Below are positions 23,249 to 31,771 of a DNA stretch of 64,000 nt, piece after piece; position 1 is the stretch's first letter, and each line of letters opens with the position of its first letter. A program made the position numbers and the translations under genes. The notes under the pieces were generated by a model. It was not told the DNA's origin. It ran no database searches and was given only the letters and a program-made list of their open reading frames with translations. Origin of the DNA: Hymenobacter ginkgonis (lineage in GTDB: Bacteria > Bacteroidota > Bacteroidia > Cytophagales > Hymenobacteraceae). Location: positions 62,001 to 126,000 of the forward strand of contig NZ_WQKZ01000004.1 in the NCBI RefSeq assembly GCF_009755225.1, read 5' to 3'.

Positions 23249-23815
23249 CTATTTCTTCTCGAATAGCATGGCGTCCGAGTCCATGCAGTAGCGCTCGCCG
23301 GTGGGCTTAGGGCCATCGTTGAAGATGTGGCCGAGGTGGCCACCGCACTTCGCACACACAATTTCGTCGCGGCTCATACCAAAGCTGTCGTCCGATTTCA
23401 CTTTGACGCTGGCATTGGAAGCCGGCGCCCAAAAACTTGGCCAGCCAGTACCTGACTCAAACTTGGTATCGCTGGAAAACAGCAAGTTGTGGTCGGCCGC
23501 GCAGTAGTAATTACCCACGGCATGGTTGTCGAAATACTTGTTGTGAAACGGCGGCTCCGTACCCTGCTCACGCAGGATGTAGTACTGGGCTGGGGTAAGC
23601 TGTTTTTTCCACTCCGCATCGGCTTTTACCACCGAAAATTCGCCTGGCTTGCCCGTTACGGGCTGAGCCTGTGGGTACTTGGCGGTAGTGACGGCGGCCC
23701 CGTGCGGGCCGGTGGGCACCGCGGCCACCGTTTTAGATTGGTCGGCGTGGCTTTGCGAGCAGGCCGGCGTGAAGGCCACGGCGCTCAGCAGAAAAGAAAG
23801 CAGGGAAAGACGCAT
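23249..23815 (-). CDS. msrB: Peptide-methionine (R)-S-oxide reductase, lipoprotein
   Basis: A 188-residue MsrB that reduces methionine-R-sulfoxide in proteins. An N-terminal signal with Cys (SAVAFTPACSQ) suggests lipidation and an envelope location. The catalytic domain has KFESGTGWPSFW, CAKCGGHLGHIFNDGP and the catalytic cysteine in GERYCMDSDAM. Odd point: the first zinc CxxC is CAAD here, so only three of the four zinc-binding cysteines are present, with an Asp in place of the fourth. The ATG at 23813-23815 was chosen because it begins the signal sequence; upstream residues are not conserved-looking. Confidence 0.92.
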   Translation of the reverse strand: MRLSLLSFLLSAVAFTPACSQSHADQSKTVAAVPTGPHGAAVTTAKYPQAQPVTGKPGEFSVVKADAEWKKQLTPAQYYILREQGTEPPFHNKYFDNHAVGNYYCAADHNLLFSSDTKFESGTGWPSFWAPASNASVKVKSDDSFGMSRDEIVCAKCGGHLGHIFNDGPKPTGERYCMDSDAMLFEKK

Positions 23816-23854
23816 AAGGAAGTAAGGGAAAGCTAGAACGGATTGCCTACTCAA

Positions 23855-23862
23855 CAAACGTA
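23855..23862 (-). promoter_or_regulatory. -7 box of msrB
   Basis: Minus-strand TACGTTTG, a perfect match to TAnnTTTG, about 40 bases before the ATG. No clear -33 element. Confidence 0.55.
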
Positions 23863-24022
23863 AAAGCCTACTCGTTCGGATGCTCCTACCCCCTTGGTGG
23901 TCGCTGGGCTCCGCCTTAGGCAGCGCTAAAATGCGCGTACTCAGCACGGAACAATTGAGCAGGTGCCAAACGTTAAGTAAGTTGATATCAAAAGGAAAAT
24001 GGGTTTTCTACTAGAAAGCTCG

Positions 24023-24030
24023 TACCTTTG
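24023..24030 (+). promoter_or_regulatory. -7 box of typA
   Basis: TACCTTTG, perfect -7 match, 20 bases before the typA ATG at 24050, giving a leader of roughly a dozen bases. Confidence 0.7.
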
Positions 24031-24049
24031 CGGCCGCAAAAACTTACGT

Positions 24050-25861
24050 ATGACTCAGAACATTCGGAATATCGCCATCATTGCCCACGTTGACCACGGC
24101 AAGACGACTTTGGTGGATAAGATTATCCACGCCTCCAAGATTTTCGACGCTCACCAGCACTTCGACGACCTTATCCTCGACAACAACGACTTGGAGCGTG
24201 AGCGCGGCATTACCATCGTATCGAAAAACGTTTCGGTACGCTATAATGGCGTGAAAATCAACATCATCGACACTCCCGGTCACGCCGACTTCGGCGGTGA
24301 GGTAGAGCGCGTGTTGAAGCTAGCCGACGGCGTGCTGCTGCTTGTGGATGCCTTTGAGGGCGCCATGCCGCAGACCCGCTTCGTGCTGGGCAAAGCCATC
24401 GACTTGGGCCTGAAACCCATTGTGGTAGTAAATAAAGTCGACAAAGAAAACTGCCGCCCCGATGAGGTGCACGAGCAGGTTTTCGACCTCATGTTCAACC
24501 TGGGGGCTACCGAAGACCAACTTGATTTCGTGACGCTGTACGGCTCGTCGAAGCAAGGCTGGATGAGCACCGACTGGAAGGTAAAAACTGACAACCTAAT
24601 TCCGCTGCTCGACGCAGTGGTAGCGTCCATTCCGCCCGCACCGGTGTTGGAAGGCACGCCACAGATGCAGATTACGTCGCTCGATTACTCGGCGTTCGTA
24701 GGTCGTATTGCTATCGGCCGCGTGCACCGCGGTACGCTGACCGAAGGCTCGAACATGAGCCTGATGAAGGCTGATGGCAGCGTGAAAAAAGTAAAAGTGC
24801 GCGAGCTGCACGTATTTGAAGGCCTGGGCCGCGTAAAAGTGGACTCGGTGAGCAGCGGCGAAATCTGCGCCGTTTCGGGCATCGAAGGCTTCGATATCGG
24901 CGATACGCTAGCTGATGCTGACAACCCCGAGCAGCTCGAGCGCATCAGCATTGACGAGCCGACGATGAACATGTTGTTCACCATCAACAACTCGCCGTTC
25001 TTTGGTAAAGAAGGTAAGTTTGTGACTTCGCGCCACTTGCGCGACCGTCTGTTCAAAGAAACCGAGAAAAACCTCGCCCTGCGCGTAGAAACGACCGATA
25101 AAGAAGATACCTTCCTGGTGTTTGGTCGCGGTATTCTTCACTTGTCAGTGCTGATTGAAACCATGCGCCGCGAAGGCTATGAACTGCAAGTGGGCCAGCC
25201 CCAAGTGCTGTTTAAGGAGGACGACAACGGCAAGCGCCTCGAGCCTATCGAGCTACTGGTGGTGGACGTGCCCGAGGAGTCGGCCGGTAAGGTTATCGAG
25301 CTGGTAAGCATGCGCAAAGGCGAGATGACCATCATGGAGCCGAAGGGCGACTTGCAGCACTTGGAGTTCAACATTCCGTCGCGCGGCCTCATCGGCCTGC
25401 GTAACAACGTGCTGACGGCCACTGGTGGCGAGGCCATCATGAACCACCGCTTCGTTGATTACGAAGAGCACAAAGGCCCGATTCCCGGCCGTATCGCGGG
25501 TTCGCTCATTTCGCTGGAAACCGGTCCGGGTACCGCTTACACCATCGATAAGATGCAGGACCGTGGCTCGTTCTTCGTGGACCCAGGTGAGGAAGTATAT
25601 GCTGGCCAGGTTATCGGCGAGCACACTCGCCCCAACGACTTGACCATCAACATTCAGAAGGGCAAGAAACTGACCAACATGCGTGCTTCGGGCACAGATG
25701 ACAACGCGAAGATTGTGCCCAAGCGCCAGTTCTCGCTGGAGGAAGCCATGGAATACATCCAGAAGGATGAATACCTAGAAGTAACGCCGAAATCGGTACG
25801 GATGCGCAAGATTTTGCTCGACGAAAACGAGCGCCTACGCTACGCCAAAACGGCTGAGTAG
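24050..25861 (+). CDS. typA: Translational GTPase TypA/BipA
   Basis: A 603-residue ribosome-associated GTPase that helps 50S assembly and translation under stress and cold. G1 is AHVDHGKTT, then G2/switch ERGITIVSKNVS, G3 DTPGHADFGGEV, G4 VVNKVDKENC. Domains II, III, V and the BipA-specific C-terminal domain follow (RGLIGLRNNVLTATGGEAI, SLEEAMEYIQKDEYLEVTPKSVRMRK). Length is standard. The ATG at 24050 (MTQNIRNIAI) was chosen because an in-frame upstream start would overlap the promoter box. Terminator at 25918-25947. Confidence 0.97.
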   Translation: MTQNIRNIAIIAHVDHGKTTLVDKIIHASKIFDAHQHFDDLILDNNDLERERGITIVSKNVSVRYNGVKINIIDTPGHADFGGEVERVLKLADGVLLLVDAFEGAMPQTRFVLGKAIDLGLKPIVVVNKVDKENCRPDEVHEQVFDLMFNLGATEDQLDFVTLYGSSKQGWMSTDWKVKTDNLIPLLDAVVASIPPAPVLEGTPQMQITSLDYSAFVGRIAIGRVHRGTLTEGSNMSLMKADGSVKKVKVRELHVFEGLGRVKVDSVSSGEICAVSGIEGFDIGDTLADADNPEQLERISIDEPTMNMLFTINNSPFFGKEGKFVTSRHLRDRLFKETEKNLALRVETTDKEDTFLVFGRGILHLSVLIETMRREGYELQVGQPQVLFKEDDNGKRLEPIELLVVDVPEESAGKVIELVSMRKGEMTIMEPKGDLQHLEFNIPSRGLIGLRNNVLTATGGEAIMNHRFVDYEEHKGPIPGRIAGSLISLETGPGTAYTIDKMQDRGSFFVDPGEEVYAGQVIGEHTRPNDLTINIQKGKKLTNMRASGTDDNAKIVPKRQFSLEEAMEYIQKDEYLEVTPKSVRMRKILLDENERLRYAKTAE

Positions 25862-25917
25862 ATGGCAGATTTGCGCTGACTCTTGTGATTTCACAGCTTC
25901 AGACGCAGGTAATGTTG

Positions 25918-25947
25918 AAAAGGCGCGGCTTCGGTCGCGCCTTTTTT
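25918..25947 (+). terminator. Terminator of typA
   Basis: Stem AAAAGGCGCG / CGCGCCTTTT (25918-25927 / 25936-25945) with an 8-base loop containing TTCG, then a T run. Confidence 0.9.
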
Positions 25948-25967
25948 ATTGGCTATCAGGTGAGTGA

Positions 25968-26000
25968 TTTGACGCAGCGCCCTCTAGCTACTTAGTTTTG
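25968..26000 (+). promoter_or_regulatory. Promoter of the T9SS-secreted protein gene
   Basis: TTTG (25968-25971), 21 bases, TAGTTTTG (25993-26000): full match to the Bacteroidota pattern, about 34 bases before the ATG. Confidence 0.75.
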
Positions 26001-26033
26001 TGCATCATACCAACGCCCTACCCCCACATTTTG

Positions 26034-26918
26034 ATGCATCGTTCTTTACTGGCCTGCGGCGTGTTAGGGGCGATGCTACTTGGTAGCCAGCCGGTGTATG
26101 CTCAATACATATTAGCTGGCCGGGCGGCTGGCGCTACTTACGTGGACTTAGTGCCCGATAAAGTGCTGGTAGCCCGCAAAACGGGGGTAAGCAATGCGCT
26201 AGATTCGCTAGATTTGGATGCTGACGGCCGCTTTGACTTACGCTTGGCTGCTTACACCAATACTAGTAATTTTCCGAGTGAGGCCGAAACGCGCGTGTTA
26301 CCCTTGCACGACAACGTGGCCATTTATTCGGCTTCGCAAGCACCTTATATTGTGGCGTTTGCCAGCAACGATTCTATTCAGCAGCGTATGGCGCAGCCCA
26401 GCCCTACGGCGCCGCCCAATGTGTGGGGCAGTCGCAGCACTATTTATCCGTACGGGTCGTCTTTCTTGACGCGCTTTGGCAATAATCCAGCGGGCATTCA
26501 ATCTTTTGGCTACTGGCTCGGCGGCCAAGAACATTACCTGGCTGTGCGGCTACGCACTGGGCTAGCGGCAGGTTGGCGCTACGGCTGGGTGCGCTTGCAA
26601 GTAACCAACACTGCTGACCCCGTCAGCCTAACGATTAAGGACTATGCTTTAGGCAGCAGCGTATTAGCGCAACAACCGGCCCGCGCTGCTGGCTGGCAAA
26701 TTTACCCAGTGCCTACTACGCAGCTGCTAACGGTGCAGGCGGCTATTGCTACCACAGGCCGCCTCACGATTGGCGATGTGTGCGGCCGGGTGCACCTTAG
26801 CACATCCTTTACGGGCACCAGCCAGCAGCTTGATTTATCGGCTTTGGCGGCCGGCTTATACACGCTACGTTTGGAAACTAGTACCGGGAATTTTACTCAA
26901 CGTATTGCCAAGCAATAG
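26034..26918 (+). CDS. Secreted protein with type IX sorting domain
   Basis: A 294-residue protein with a signal peptide (HRSLLACGVLGAMLLGSQPVYAQ) and a C-terminal type A T9SS sorting domain (from about residue 218, WQIYPVPTTQLLTVQ, ending AAGLYTLRLETSTGNFTQRIAKQ). The 190-residue middle domain includes DSLDLDADGRFDLRL, a Ca-binding-like Asp loop, and FGYWLGGQEHYLAVRL...YGWVRLQV, a pattern seen in secreted Bacteroidota proteins of unknown role. It should be exported to the cell surface or medium. Start at 26034 was chosen for the signal peptide. Promoter and terminator are both its own. Confidence 0.8.
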   Translation: MHRSLLACGVLGAMLLGSQPVYAQYILAGRAAGATYVDLVPDKVLVARKTGVSNALDSLDLDADGRFDLRLAAYTNTSNFPSEAETRVLPLHDNVAIYSASQAPYIVAFASNDSIQQRMAQPSPTAPPNVWGSRSTIYPYGSSFLTRFGNNPAGIQSFGYWLGGQEHYLAVRLRTGLAAGWRYGWVRLQVTNTADPVSLTIKDYALGSSVLAQQPARAAGWQIYPVPTTQLLTVQAAIATTGRLTIGDVCGRVHLSTSFTGTSQQLDLSALAAGLYTLRLETSTGNFTQRIAKQ

Positions 26919-26953
26919 GAGGCAGCGCGGGCACACCCGGAATTTTTGCAAGC

Positions 26954-26979
26954 AAGGCGCGGCCCCAACCGCGCCTTTT
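26954..26979 (+). terminator. Terminator of the T9SS-secreted protein gene
   Basis: Stem AAGGCGCGG / CCGCGCCTT (26954-26962 / 26969-26977) with a 6-base loop and T run. Confidence 0.85.
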
Positions 26980-27006
26980 TGTTGACCTTTGCGAAAATTC
27001 GTGAGT

Positions 27007-27522
27007 ATGAACCAAGCCGCCCTGACCCAATTTATTCGCTTCTTTACCCTTGCTGATGACGACGCTACCCAGCGCCTCAGCGAGCGGCTGACACTGGTGC
27101 TGCGTGAGCCCGCGGCGTACCAAAGCCAGTTTGCCGAGGAGCTAGCCGAGCGCGGCATGGAAGCTGCCCTACCCCCCCAAGAGCTGCGCGACGTGGCCCT
27201 TATCGACGCGCTGCTGAGCGAAGATTTGCTCTGGGAAAGCGACTACCAAGACCCGGCTAGCGATACCGCCGAAGGCCTCAATGACATCTTGGAGCATCAA
27301 GGCCGCTCTGAGCGCCTGCGCCTACCCCCCTCGGTGGCCCGCAGCGCCGGCGGGCCCGAAGCCCTCGATGCCTTGCAGGATGCGCTGGAACCACTGGGCT
27401 TAGCGCTGGTGCTACTTACCCTGGATAGCGACTCGTACCCCCTGAGCTTAGTAGCTGAAGGACACGCTGAAGACGCGCGGCGGCTGGCAAAAGAACTGGG
27501 CTTTGAGCTAGCGGTGTATTAA
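27007..27522 (+). CDS. Acidic soluble protein, unknown function
   Basis: A 171-residue, leucine- and glutamate-rich, probably helical cytoplasmic protein; no signal peptide or membrane segment. It includes FIRFFTLADDDATQRLSERL at the N-terminus, a central DLLWESDYQDPASDTAEGLNDIL stretch and a beta-like C-terminal part (GLALVLLTLDSDSYPLSLV then DARRLAKELGFELAVY). I do not recognise the family with confidence. A TGACCTTTG-like box sits at 26983-26991, 15 bases before the ATG. It ends two bases before the convergent methyltransferase stop codon. Confidence 0.65.
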   Translation: MNQAALTQFIRFFTLADDDATQRLSERLTLVLREPAAYQSQFAEELAERGMEAALPPQELRDVALIDALLSEDLLWESDYQDPASDTAEGLNDILEHQGRSERLRLPPSVARSAGGPEALDALQDALEPLGLALVLLTLDSDSYPLSLVAEGHAEDARRLAKELGFELAVY

Positions 27523-27524
27523 CC

Positions 27525-28358
27525 CTACCCCTCGCGCTGGCGCACTGCCTCGAAAGTGAGTACGGCAGCGGCCACGCTCACATTGAGCGAGTCGAGCACG
27601 CCGCGCATGGGAATAATAATCGTCTCGTCGCAGGCTTGGCGGGTGGCAGGCGTGAGGCCGTCGGCTTCGGTACCCAGTACCAGCGCCGTGGGGCCCCTAA
27701 AACTGGTGTTGGTGTACGCTTTTGCCTCGTCGGCTAGGGCGGCGGCAAAAGTGCGAATGCCCCTGTCCTTCAAAAAAGCTAGTACCTCACTCATGGGCGC
27801 GGCCACAGTGGGCACCGTGAAGATGCCGCCCAAGCTGGCCCGAATGACATTGGGATTATATAAATCGGTGCGCGGGTCGCCGACCAGCACCGCGTGAGCC
27901 GGCGCGGCATCTGCGGTGCGCAAAATGGCGCCGAGGTTGCCGGGCTTTTCCACAGCTTCTAAAACTAGCAGCAGCGGGTTAGCGGGTAGCACGAGGTCGG
28001 CCAGGGTGCGGCGTGGCGTGTGCAGCACAGCCAGCACACCATCGGAACGCTCGCGCACGGCCAGCTTGGCAAACACGGCGGCACTCACGGGCAGATACTC
28101 GTAGGGGCGCGGCACGAGGCGGGTAGGCGCCAGCAGCAATTGAGTTAGCTCGGCGCCAGCCAATTCTTCGCACACAAAAAGCGTGGCCACGGCCCAGCCG
28201 GCCGCTTGGGCGTTGGTCAGCTCGCGGTATCCCTCTACCAAGGTTAGGCCCTGGCGGCGGCGCTCGGCAGCCTTATCCTGCAAGCGCAGCACCTCCTTGA
28301 TGCGTGGATTGTGCAGGCTGGTAATGCGGTCGGGCTGGGCGGGGCGGGCGGCGTACAT
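27525..28358 (-). CDS. TrmH/SpoU-family RNA methyltransferase
   Basis: A 277-residue SPOUT enzyme that probably methylates a ribose 2'-OH in rRNA or tRNA using SAM. An N-terminal RNA-binding substrate domain (ITSLHNPRIKEVLRLQDKAAERRR) precedes the SPOUT knot with its three motifs: KPGNLGAILRTADA, LVLGTEADGL, and IIIPMRGVLDSLNVSVAAAVLTFE. It resembles the 23S rRNA G2251/G2553-type and YsgA-like group, but the target nucleotide is not decidable. The start at 28356-28358 is preferred because a -7 box lies only 4 bases upstream; the longer frame is low-complexity. Confidence 0.9.
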   Translation of the reverse strand: MYAARPAQPDRITSLHNPRIKEVLRLQDKAAERRRQGLTLVEGYRELTNAQAAGWAVATLFVCEELAGAELTQLLLAPTRLVPRPYEYLPVSAAVFAKLAVRERSDGVLAVLHTPRRTLADLVLPANPLLLVLEAVEKPGNLGAILRTADAAPAHAVLVGDPRTDLYNPNVIRASLGGIFTVPTVAAPMSEVLAFLKDRGIRTFAAALADEAKAYTNTSFRGPTALVLGTEADGLTPATRQACDETIIIPMRGVLDSLNVSVAAAVLTFEAVRQREG

Positions 28359-28362
28359 GGGG

Positions 28363-28370
28363 CGAAGGTA
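28363..28370 (-). promoter_or_regulatory. -7 box of the SpoU methyltransferase gene
   Basis: Minus-strand TACCTTCG, only 4 bases before the ATG at 28358. Predicted transcript begins at or just after the start codon, so the mRNA is likely leaderless or the true start is slightly downstream. Confidence 0.55.
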
Positions 28371-28522
28371 GCAAGCAGGCGGCTGGGCCGTAAAATGCCC
28401 CCCTTCCCTACCCCCTTGGCCGGGCCCGACCACGTGGTGGCGCAGCCGGGGCTTTTCGCAAGCCAGCACCCATCTTCGTTGGATTATTTACCTCGTTTTT
28501 TCACTAACGCCCTGCCTTCACT

Positions 28523-30019
28523 TTGGCTATTCGGCTTAATACCAAGATACTACTGGGCTTTGCCATCGCCCTGTCGGTGCTGGTGGCTACGTCCATCACG
28601 GCCTACGTCACCATTCAGCAGCTAAGCCGCTACACCAAGCTGGTAGAGCATTCGTACCAGGTGCTGCAAAAAACGGACAACCTACGCCTGGCCATCCGCG
28701 ATGCGCAGAGCGGCGTGCGCAACTATTTGATGGTCAGCGATACCTCGTACCTGCGCAGCTACGCTACCAACGCGGCCCAAATACCCGTGCAGGCCCGCCA
28801 GCTGCAAGCCCTAGTGGCCGACCAGCCCATTCAGCACGCCCGCGCCGACACCCTGTGCCAGCTCCTAGACAGCCAGGCCCGCGAGTTGGCCCTGTACCGC
28901 GCCTACCCCCCTTCGCCCGCCGTAGCGCAGGCCCTGCTGCTGAGCGAGCGCCAGCCCCTACGCCAATTTAAGGGGGTAGTAACGCGGCTACGGCTGAGCG
29001 AAGAAGACCTGCTGCTGAGCCGCAACCGCCAGCAAAGTATCTACCAAAATCTGGCACCGTCGGCCATTATCTTTTCGGCGGTGCTGGCCGTCATTATTGT
29101 GCTGTGGCTCTTCAATAAGATAGTAGGCGAGCTAAAAGCCAACGACCGCCTGCGCCTGGAGCTCACGCGCACCAACCTCGATATGGCCCAGCGCATCCGA
29201 GCCATGGAGCACCTCACGCGCCAAGTGGTGCAGGGCGATTATAAAGTAAAAATTACCGATTCGGGCCAGCAGCAAGACCGGCTGGCTTCGCTGGGCCAAC
29301 TGCTCAACCAGATGACTCAGGCGCTCGACGTAGCCTTTACGACCCTCGAAAACCGCAACAAAGAGCTCGACCAATTTGCCTACGTAGCCTCGCACGACCT
29401 CAAAGCGCCGCTGCGTGGCCTGAGCTCGCTGGTGCAGTGGATAGAAGAGGAAGCCACCGACTTGTCGCCGCAGCTGCGCACCTACCTCACCCAGATGAAG
29501 GGCCGCCTGGCCCGCCTCGAAGACCTCATCAACGGCCTGCTGGCCTACGCCCGCGCTAGCCGCGCCGAGCGCCAGCTAGTTGAAGTGCGCGTGCCCGACC
29601 TGGTGCGCGAAGTGGCCGACCTGGTGGTGCCGCCCGGCTTTGAGCTGGTGCTGGCACCCGGCCTACCCACCTTCCTCACCGACCGCCTGAGCTTGCAGCA
29701 GGTATTCACCAACTTGCTCAGCAACGCCGTGAAGTACCACGGCTACACCAGCCCCGGCCGCATCGCCATTAGCAGCCACGATTTGGGCCAGCAGTACGAA
29801 TTTCGGGTGCAAGACAATGGCCCGGGCATTGCGCCCGAGCACCACCAGAAGATATTTTTACTGTTCCAAACTCTGCGCGACCGCCACACCGCCGAAAGCA
29901 CCGGCATCGGCCTGAGCATTGTTAAAAAAGTGGTGGAAGACCAGCAGGGCAGCGTGCGCGTCGAGTCGGTACTCGGCCAGGGCGCCACCTTTATTTTTAC
30001 TTGGCCCAAAAGTAAATAA
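28523..30019 (+). CDS. CHASE3-type sensor histidine kinase
   Basis: A 498-residue membrane kinase. N-terminal helix (ILLGFAIALSVLVATSITAYV), an extracytoplasmic helical sensor of CHASE3 type (about residues 30-180, with DAQSGVRNYLMVSD), a second helix (IIFSAVLAVIIVLWLF), a HAMP-like linker, then HisKA with the phosphorylated His291 (YVASHDLKAPLRG) and an HATPase domain (NAVKY, DNGPGIAPEH, GIGLSIVKKVV, GQGATFIFTW). The start is TTG at 28523. The response regulator 86 bases downstream is the likely partner. Ligand unknown. Confidence 0.88.
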   Translation: MAIRLNTKILLGFAIALSVLVATSITAYVTIQQLSRYTKLVEHSYQVLQKTDNLRLAIRDAQSGVRNYLMVSDTSYLRSYATNAAQIPVQARQLQALVADQPIQHARADTLCQLLDSQARELALYRAYPPSPAVAQALLLSERQPLRQFKGVVTRLRLSEEDLLLSRNRQQSIYQNLAPSAIIFSAVLAVIIVLWLFNKIVGELKANDRLRLELTRTNLDMAQRIRAMEHLTRQVVQGDYKVKITDSGQQQDRLASLGQLLNQMTQALDVAFTTLENRNKELDQFAYVASHDLKAPLRGLSSLVQWIEEEATDLSPQLRTYLTQMKGRLARLEDLINGLLAYARASRAERQLVEVRVPDLVREVADLVVPPGFELVLAPGLPTFLTDRLSLQQVFTNLLSNAVKYHGYTSPGRIAISSHDLGQQYEFRVQDNGPGIAPEHHQKIFLLFQTLRDRHTAESTGIGLSIVKKVVEDQQGSVRVESVLGQGATFIFTWPKSK

Positions 30020-30105
30020 GCCCCGCAGTGAGTGCGCCACTCGACAGCAACCCCCTATTACCTAAGCAACTACTTAGCTACCCACCCCCTTATTTCCCCG
30101 ACCCC

Positions 30106-30516
30106 ATGCGTTCCGTTTTATTAGTTGAAGACGATATATTCGACACCATGACGGCCCAGAAGTCGTTTGCTCGCTTCAACGTGCCGCACGAGCTGCACAC
30201 GGCCTTCAACGGCGAAGAAGCCCTGGATATGCTGCTGGGCCGCAACGGCACCGTGGCCATCGAGCCGCTGCCCGAAGTCATTTTGCTCGACCTGAACATG
30301 CCCCGCATGAATGGCATCGAGTTTCTGGAGGTGCTGCGGGCTACCCCCCAACTCCAGGATATTCCAGTGTTTATCACTACTACTTCGGGCATGGATACCG
30401 ACCGCGCCGACGCCGAGCGGCTGGGCGTAAGCGGCTACATTTTGAAGCCGCTGGATTTTGCTTCGGGCGATGATTTGGTGGACAGCCTAAGCCTGCTGGA
30501 GAAACTGCTAAAATAA
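30106..30516 (+). CDS. Single-domain response regulator
   Basis: A 136-residue CheY-like receiver with no output domain. Acidic pocket D9/D10, phosphorylated Asp62 (VILLDLNMPRMNG), conserved Thr/Ser region ITTTSG and Lys in ILKPLDF. It belongs to the Rcp1-like subgroup that accepts phosphate from CHASE3 or phytochrome kinases. The ATG at 30106 was chosen; an upstream GTG-led frame adds a proline-rich stretch that is not receiver-like. Likely acts by protein contact rather than on DNA. Confidence 0.9.
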   Translation: MRSVLLVEDDIFDTMTAQKSFARFNVPHELHTAFNGEEALDMLLGRNGTVAIEPLPEVILLDLNMPRMNGIEFLEVLRATPQLQDIPVFITTTSGMDTDRADAERLGVSGYILKPLDFASGDDLVDSLSLLEKLLK

Positions 30517-30525
30517 TGACTATCA

Positions 30526-30605
30526 AGGGGCAACTCATTCCTAAAAATGAATTGCCCCTGAACGCCCTACCCCCTCCCCCTATTGGCGGGGGGTAGGGCA
30601 CTTTT
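30526..30605 (+). terminator. Two tandem hairpins after the response regulator
   Basis: First stem 30526-30539 / 30546-30559 (14 bp, one mismatch). Second stem GCCCTACCCC / GGGGTAGGGC (30564-30573 / 30590-30599), followed by ACTTTTG. The second stem again carries CTACCCC. Confidence 0.65.
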
Positions 30606-30670
30606 GCGGCGGTTGGCGGCGTTAGGGGCGTGTTGACTATCGTTGACAAATTTGGCTTTTATTTGTCTGC

Positions 30671-31675
30671 ATGAAATCTCCGCTCGTTGCGGCGCTGGCC
30701 TTCGGGCTGAGCGCTATTTGCTTAGAAGCCACGGCCCAAGATGCGCCGCGGCAGCTTGGCGGTGCCCCCACCCTGCCCGCGCCCGCACCGCGCCAGGCCC
30801 CGCCGCCGCCCCGGCAGCTGGAGGCGGCGCCAGCTCCGGTGCCGGCCGCACCTATCGCCGCCGACTCGACCCGGCCGGCCCAAGTGGCGACCACACCGGC
30901 TGCTCAGCCAGCGCCGGCCGCCACGCCCCCCGCGCCCGGCGAGTCGCCCTTCAACCGGCCCTACATTATGGGGGGCTCTACTCGGCCAACGCGCTACCAA
31001 GTGGGTCTCAAGAACGGGGCGGTGTATAATGTGTACGACGTTGAAACGAAGTCGCCGCTCTTTGGGCGCAGCTTTCTGCTGCTAGACGGGCAGCGGCGCG
31101 TAGACCTTAGCGAGGTGGGCTTTTATGAGAATGAAACCGGCCACTACGTGCGTACTACCCTACCCGGCTCGTCGCGCGAGGCGACCCTGCGCCGCGAAAA
31201 AACCGGCCGTATCAGTCTCTACGCCACCTATAATACCAATTATTCGCCGGGCTACGGCATGCCGGGCTACGGCGGCCTGGGGTACGGCGGGTTCGGCTAC
31301 GGCGGCTTTGGGGGCTACCCCTATGGGGGCTACCGCACTACCAAAACCGAGTACTTCTCGAAAGACAATGGCCCGATTCAGAACCTGAATTCGCGCAACC
31401 TGGCCCTGGCTACCACCGACAATGCCGGCGCTCAGGCGCTGCTGGCCCAGGCCCGCCGCCTGCAAGCATCCTCCACCATCGCCTACGTGGCTGGCGGCGG
31501 CCTGCTGATAGCTGGCCTGGTGCAGTCGCTGCGTCCCGGCCAGAGCAACGGCATTTCGCCGCTATTCTACGCGGCTATTCCGGTCTTGATAGTGCCCATT
31601 GTGCTGCAAGGCAAGCAGGCGTCGGCTCAGCGGCAAGCCATTGCACTCTATAACAGCGCTGGGCAGTATCGCTAG
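30671..31675 (+). CDS. Exported Pro/Ala- and Gly/Tyr-rich protein
   Basis: A 334-residue protein not assigned to a family. Signal peptide (SPLVAALAFGLSAICLEATAQ), then a 70-residue Pro/Ala-rich linker (residues about 25-95). A folded beta-rich domain follows (RYQVGLKNGAVYNVYDVETKSPLFGRSF, FYENETGHYVRTTLPGS). Next comes a glycine/tyrosine-rich tract (about residues 195-220, repeats of YGG and FGG), then TEYFSKDNGPIQNLN. A C-terminal helical pair (IAYVAGGGLLIAGLVQSL, YAAIPVLIVPIVLQG) may insert in a membrane. Surface or envelope role is inferred from composition only. Confidence 0.65.
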   Translation: MKSPLVAALAFGLSAICLEATAQDAPRQLGGAPTLPAPAPRQAPPPPRQLEAAPAPVPAAPIAADSTRPAQVATTPAAQPAPAATPPAPGESPFNRPYIMGGSTRPTRYQVGLKNGAVYNVYDVETKSPLFGRSFLLLDGQRRVDLSEVGFYENETGHYVRTTLPGSSREATLRREKTGRISLYATYNTNYSPGYGMPGYGGLGYGGFGYGGFGGYPYGGYRTTKTEYFSKDNGPIQNLNSRNLALATTDNAGAQALLAQARRLQASSTIAYVAGGGLLIAGLVQSLRPGQSNGISPLFYAAIPVLIVPIVLQGKQASAQRQAIALYNSAGQYR

Positions 31676-31685
31676 GTGGTGAGCA

Positions 31686-31719
31686 GTAAGCAGGGTTGAA
31701 TTTTCAACCCTGTGCTTAC
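31686..31719. terminator. Hairpin between the Gly/Tyr-rich gene and the nuclease gene
   Basis: Core stem CAGGGTTGAA / TTCAACCCTG (31691-31700 / 31703-31712), extended by GTAAG/CTTAC with a 2-base bulge. No T run follows, so termination is uncertain. Confidence 0.4.
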
Positions 31720-31771
31720 ATAAAATAAGGGTATTGCCAACCTCTACGGGGTGTTTGCAGTACCCTGTTTT

